DNA of 64,000 nt. Origin: Jeotgalibacillus aurantiacus. GTDB lineage: Bacteria > Bacillota > Bacilli > Bacillales > Jeotgalibacillaceae. The stretch spans positions 62,001 through 126,000 of the forward strand of contig NZ_JACNMS010000001.1 of assembly GCF_020595125.1 (NCBI RefSeq), written 5' to 3'. Shown in pieces: positions 61,020 to 64,000 of the stretch (the stretch's first letter is position 1; each line of letters starts with the position of its first letter). The position numbers and the translations under genes are program-made. The notes under the pieces are model-generated. The model did not search any database. It was not told the origin of the DNA and saw nothing but the letters and a program-made list of their open reading frames with translations.

Positions 61020-61498
61020 TAGATTGAACCCCCATGCACCGCTTTCGGATAATGTTTTTTCATTGCCTCCCATTGTACAATAAATAAATCCGCAATGGGG
61101 TACACCATTCTCCCTGAAAGCGTTGGTGTTGTCGTTTTGGCAAAGCTCTCAATAAATACAACTTTTTTACCAAAAAGCTTTGCAATGTAACACATCGGAA
61201 CGGCCGTATGTGCACCGGTCGTGATCACAACGTCCGGCTTTAATTGTAAGAAGTAAATAAATGAACGGATGACATTATATGAAAATTTAAATAGATACTT
61301 TATTGGGTAGTTTCTCGCACCATAGACGAGAAAGGACATATTATTATTATACTTTGTACGTAGCTCTTCAGTGATCACAGATCTTTCTGTAATGATATGA
61401 TAATCATATTTTTCAAACAGTGGTTTAAGCTGAAGTAATTGCGTCAGATGACCACCCACTGATGAAATGAAGAGTACCTTCTTTTTTCTTTCTGTCAT
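61016..61498 (-). CDS. Alg14/PssD-like glycosyltransferase membrane subunit
   Basis: A 160-residue N-terminal half of the split transferase: VLFISSVGGHLTQLLQL at the start, a hydrophobic region near 75-90 and PDVVITTGAHTAVPMCYIAK. Alg14-type proteins anchor the Alg13-type catalytic partner to the membrane and bind the lipid acceptor. The two genes overlap by 4 nt. In polysaccharide clusters the pair adds a glucuronate or hexose to a lipid-linked sugar; the actual sugar is not known here. Confidence 0.88.
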   Translation of the reverse strand: MTERKKKVLFISSVGGHLTQLLQLKPLFEKYDYHIITERSVITEELRTKYNNNMSFLVYGARNYPIKYLFKFSYNVIRSFIYFLQLKPDVVITTGAHTAVPMCYIAKLFGKKVVFIESFAKTTTPTLSGRMVYPIADLFIVQWEAMKKHYPKAVHGGSIY

Positions 61499-61503
61499 TC
61501 CTA

Positions 61504-62610
61504 TTATCCTCCATTAGGAAAATAAGACCTCTTAAGCTCCTTAATGACTCTTTTCTGATCATTTAGTTCAGCTTTCCTGAAGCCGTTTTCCCTGAGCCTT
61601 TCCCTGTATTCCGTATCGTTGAGAAGTGTTCTGACTCCCTCTGCCAATGACGCCGGATTTTTAGGCTCTATCAGGTGACCTGATTCCTGATCCAGTAAAT
61701 AAGGTAAGCCGCCTGTCCGGCTGGCAATGACGGGAGTACCACAGGACATGGCTTCAAGTGCTACCAGTCCGAACCCTTCGATATGTGAGGGAAGGATGAA
61801 TGCGTCTGAGGCTGACATCCAGACTGCAATCTCTTGTTGATTTTTTGTTCCTACATATCTTACCACATCATCAAGATTTCGTTTACTAATCTCACTTTGA
61901 AGTCTTGATAAAAATGCCGGACTTTTATTAGCACCGATTAAATGAATCGAAGTCTGCTCAAAATCTCCACTTTGCTTTAATTGATCCGCAGCAGCAATTA
62001 GGTCAAGCAGACCTTTTTGTTCGATCATGTTTCCGACAAAAAGAAGGTTTCTGCTGTTTTCAGACCATCCTAATTTGCCTTTGGATTCATTTTTATCAGA
62101 AGGCTTGAAGACAGAACGATCAACACCCATGTTTAATAAAAGAGTTTTTTCTTCAGGTACTTTAAACTCCTGAAGCATCGTCTCATGTAATTGATGTCCA
62201 ACAGCAATTGCACGGTCACTCTCATGGAGAATTTTTTTCGTCATTGAATGAATGACTGGAGAGATTCTGGCCATTTTATCCAGGTCTCCGCCGTGTGACG
62301 TCACAATCATTCTCGTTTTAAAGAGCTTTTTATAGAGCATTGCAAATACGCCGCTCGGAAATAAATAATGAGCATGAACAATATCCGTTTTTTTTCCGTT
62401 AGTCAGTAAATAAAGCAGGTTATGTAAAGCCCATATGCCATACTTTCTTAGCGCATTGAATTTACCTGACCTTGGATCTGTTATCGCCAGGACTTTAACA
62501 TCGTAGCCTTCTGCTTTTAGAGCTTCTACCTGATTTTTAACAAAGATCCCGAAAGTGGGGTGCTCCTGACTTGGGTACATATTCGTAATGACGACAATTT
62601 TCTTAGTCAA
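61504..62610 (-). CDS. Glycosyltransferase family 4 protein
   Basis: A 368-residue GT-B enzyme. The acceptor side starts KIVVITNMYPSQEHPTFGIF; the donor side has LLFVGNMIEQKGLLDLIAAA and the EX7E-type ILPSHIEGFGLVALEAMSCG. The start is taken as TTG at 62610, 8 nt after GGAGG; the GTG at 62619 touches the ribosome site. It overlaps the pyruvyltransferase gene by 8 nt, so the two are coupled. Sugar specificity is unknown. Confidence 0.88.
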   Translation of the reverse strand: MTKKIVVITNMYPSQEHPTFGIFVKNQVEALKAEGYDVKVLAITDPRSGKFNALRKYGIWALHNLLYLLTNGKKTDIVHAHYLFPSGVFAMLYKKLFKTRMIVTSHGGDLDKMARISPVIHSMTKKILHESDRAIAVGHQLHETMLQEFKVPEEKTLLLNMGVDRSVFKPSDKNESKGKLGWSENSRNLLFVGNMIEQKGLLDLIAAADQLKQSGDFEQTSIHLIGANKSPAFLSRLQSEISKRNLDDVVRYVGTKNQQEIAVWMSASDAFILPSHIEGFGLVALEAMSCGTPVIASRTGGLPYLLDQESGHLIEPKNPASLAEGVRTLLNDTEYRERLRENGFRKAELNDQKRVIKELKRSYFPNGG

Positions 62611-63757
62611 GTTCCACACCTCCGATCAATTTTTTCTTTAATTGTTTAGGGAACTCTGTTGCTTTTTGATGAAGTTCTTCGGAAACAGTCAGGATATCAC
62701 CCTGGTGTCTGTCCCAATTAAGATTCATCTCATTTACCATGTGTACGAGATTAAGCTCATCAAGCTGATCAATTTCACAATAAAATGACTCCTGATTAAT
62801 AGATGAAGTAAACGCTCCGACTTTTCTATGATAGCCCACACCTATTACAGGTGTGCCGGTACGCACTGCCAGGATCAATGAATGAAGCCTCGTACCAATA
62901 ATCAGGTCCTGTTTAGCTGAGAAAGCCATAATATCTTGAGGTTTCATGTTTTTTTCAACTAATGATGTAGCATTCCCGTGAAGCATTTTTTTCTGAATAT
63001 CGTTTACAACCTCTACATCCTGTGGATACTTGGTCGCAAAAAACGTGATCTCTGCCTGCTGTTCTTCAATAATCCGGTCAAGGTTCCGGGCAAAACCCGT
63101 TATGTATGCCTGGTATTTTTCTTCATTGTGAACCGGCCAATATTGTTTACTGTAATAAGGTACAGCAGTCACACCGATTTTTCGAAGTTGATCCGTTTTG
63201 ACTCTCGCGCGATTCCATGTCAATCCAAAGGCAGGATCTGTTGCGAGTTGTATCGGATTTGTCACACCTATTCTTTCAAGAAGTTCTTTGGATTCCTGAT
63301 CCCTGACAGAGATGATGTCTGCTGAAGTCGCCATTTGTTTGATCAGCATCGTACCGAGCGGTGTTGTAATCGGACCCGCTCCCACTCCCCAAATGACTGT
63401 TTTACATCCAAAGCGCTTTGCTAAAAATGCCGGTACACTATAGACAGGCGCATCCCGTTTATAAAGGTCCATTAAGAGACCTCCCCCACCAATGATGAGG
63501 AGGTCCAGTTTCCGTATTGTGTGAATATGGGATCGAATAGTGGCTGTAATGGCCGCGATCTTCGATTTTTTGCGCGCAATAAGCGGTACCGATTGAACCT
63601 GGTGCTCTTCAATTGTCTTATGTGGATGATTGCTAAATACAACAACATCTCTTCTATTTATGCCGGCATGTTCTTCAAGACTTTCAAGTATTCCCGCCAG
63701 AATGGCTTCATCGCCATTGTTATCGTGTCCGTAGTTACCGACTATTCCAATTTTCAT
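62603..63757 (-). CDS. csaB: Polysaccharide pyruvyltransferase (CsaB-like)
   Basis: A 384-residue enzyme of the polysaccharide pyruvyltransferase family: MKIGIVGNYGHDNNGDEAIL, LLIIGGGGLLMDLYKRDAPV, IWGVGAGPI and GTRLHSLILAVRTGTPVIGV. CsaB adds ketal pyruvate from PEP to a secondary wall polymer, which then holds SLH-domain surface proteins. It heads the polysaccharide run. AGGTGAT precedes the ATG. If SLH proteins are absent from the genome, it may pyruvylate an exopolysaccharide instead. Confidence 0.85.
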   Translation of the reverse strand: MKIGIVGNYGHDNNGDEAILAGILESLEEHAGINRRDVVVFSNHPHKTIEEHQVQSVPLIARKKSKIAAITATIRSHIHTIRKLDLLIIGGGGLLMDLYKRDAPVYSVPAFLAKRFGCKTVIWGVGAGPITTPLGTMLIKQMATSADIISVRDQESKELLERIGVTNPIQLATDPAFGLTWNRARVKTDQLRKIGVTAVPYYSKQYWPVHNEEKYQAYITGFARNLDRIIEEQQAEITFFATKYPQDVEVVNDIQKKMLHGNATSLVEKNMKPQDIMAFSAKQDLIIGTRLHSLILAVRTGTPVIGVGYHRKVGAFTSSINQESFYCEIDQLDELNLVHMVNEMNLNWDRHQGDILTVSEELHQKATEFPKQLKKKLIGGVELD

Positions 63758-63829
63758 ATCATCACCTGGTTTCCTGTCAAATCTGCAATATCCCCATTAT
63801 ATCAATTAAACGTGGAGGATAAAAACATA

Positions 63830-63862
63830 AAAAAGAACCAGTTTGCATCAGGGCAAACTGGT
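63830..63862 (-). terminator. Terminator of the amidase gene
   Basis: AACCAGTTTGC and GCAAACTGGTT pair over 6 nt; on the minus strand CTTTTTT follows. Confidence 0.88.
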
Positions 63863-63876
63863 TCAGATCAGCAAGT

Positions 63877-64000
63877 TTATTTCAGATTGTAATAATCTAC
63901 AATTCCGTCATAAATAGCTGTTGCATATATCTCCATATACGCGGAGCTCGTAAGTTTGGCTAAATCACTTGGGTTTGTCATAAAACCTAATTCCACCAGG
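63877..64000 (-). CDS. N-acetylmuramoyl-L-alanine amidase, C-terminal fragment
   Basis: The last 40 codons of a gene entering from the right edge. LVELGFMTNPSDLAKLTSSA is the typical end of the Amidase_3 fold, including the catalytic Glu of VELGF; the protein ends DGIVDYYNLK. The enzyme cleaves the MurNAc-L-Ala bond of peptidoglycan. Its N-terminal part, where wall-binding repeats could lie, is outside the window. Confidence 0.85.
   Translation of the reverse strand, partial: LVELGFMTNPSDLAKLTSSAYMEIYATAIYDGIVDYYNLK

Overview
This 64-kb window is chromosomal DNA of a motile, Gram-positive, low-to-mid-GC member of the Bacillales (Bacillaceae/Planococcaceae type; Jeotgalibacillus-like is a guess from gene content only). 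The evidence is the Bacillus-type order hpf - fliT/fliS/fliD/flaG - hag - csrA/fliW/yviE - flgL/flgK/flgN - flgM - yvyF - comFC/comFA - degV - degU/degS - yvyE - LCP protein - tagO, together with strong AGGAGG ribosome sites, U-tailed terminators and sigma-D type promoters. I see no rRNA, tRNA, prophage, insertion sequence or CRISPR array.

Layout. 1-5.2 kb: chromate-transporter pair, YwrD-type gamma-glutamyltransferase, SEC-C protein, a 216-bp tandem repeat array, and hpf. 5.2-9.6 kb: aldo/keto reductase, a chemoreceptor, a DUF2920 alpha/beta hydrolase and YjfB. 9.6-12.8 kb: fliT, fliS, fliD and flaG behind a sigma-D promoter. 12.9-19.6 kb: a seven-gene legionaminic-acid (nonulosonate) pathway ending in a CMP-sugar synthetase. 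19.6-24 kb: a small unknown protein and two Maf-type flagellin glycosyltransferases on either side of the main flagellin gene hag. 24-33.7 kb: csrA, fliW, yviE, flgL, flgK and flgN; a second flagellin cassette (fliS paralog, flagellin, yaaR); a FliK-like/YlqH pair; flgM and yvyF. 33.8-36.8 kb: comFC, comFA, degV. 37-47.4 kb: a signalling block of PAS-GGDEF-EAL, two FapA/DUF342 proteins, PAS-PP2C phosphatase, STAS protein, HAMP membrane sensor and HATPase. 47.8-52.7 kb: trehalose uptake and use (treP, treA, treR) with a lipoprotein gene on the other strand. 52.8-53.5 kb: a 243-bp tandem array. 53.5-64 kb: degU/degS, yvyE, an LCP ligase, tagO, and a cell-surface polysaccharide cluster (MurJ-family flippase, Alg13/Alg14-like pair, GT4, CsaB-like pyruvyltransferase), ending in the C-terminus of an amidase.

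How it fits together. Most of the window builds, decorates and controls flagella. LegB/C/G/I/F, PtmE and a NeuD-like acyltransferase should make a CMP-nonulosonate that the two Maf proteins attach to flagellin; DUF2920 is a candidate tailoring enzyme. FliW, CsrA and the hag leader (a GGA-loop hairpin plus an SD GGA) form the known homeostatic loop on flagellin translation. Seven sigma-D-like promoters were found by eye, including one in front of the GGDEF-EAL gene, which ties c-di-GMP turnover to motility.

Most unusual items: (1) two tandem arrays 49 kb apart, with different sequences but the same internal phasing (ACA cores at 21-21-21-21-30-21-21-21 nt) and the same open heptad-coding frame without a start codon; (2) an operon joining a partner-switching set (HATPase, STAS, PP2C, membrane sensor) to a FapA/DUF342 protein, next to a second FapA and a c-di-GMP enzyme.
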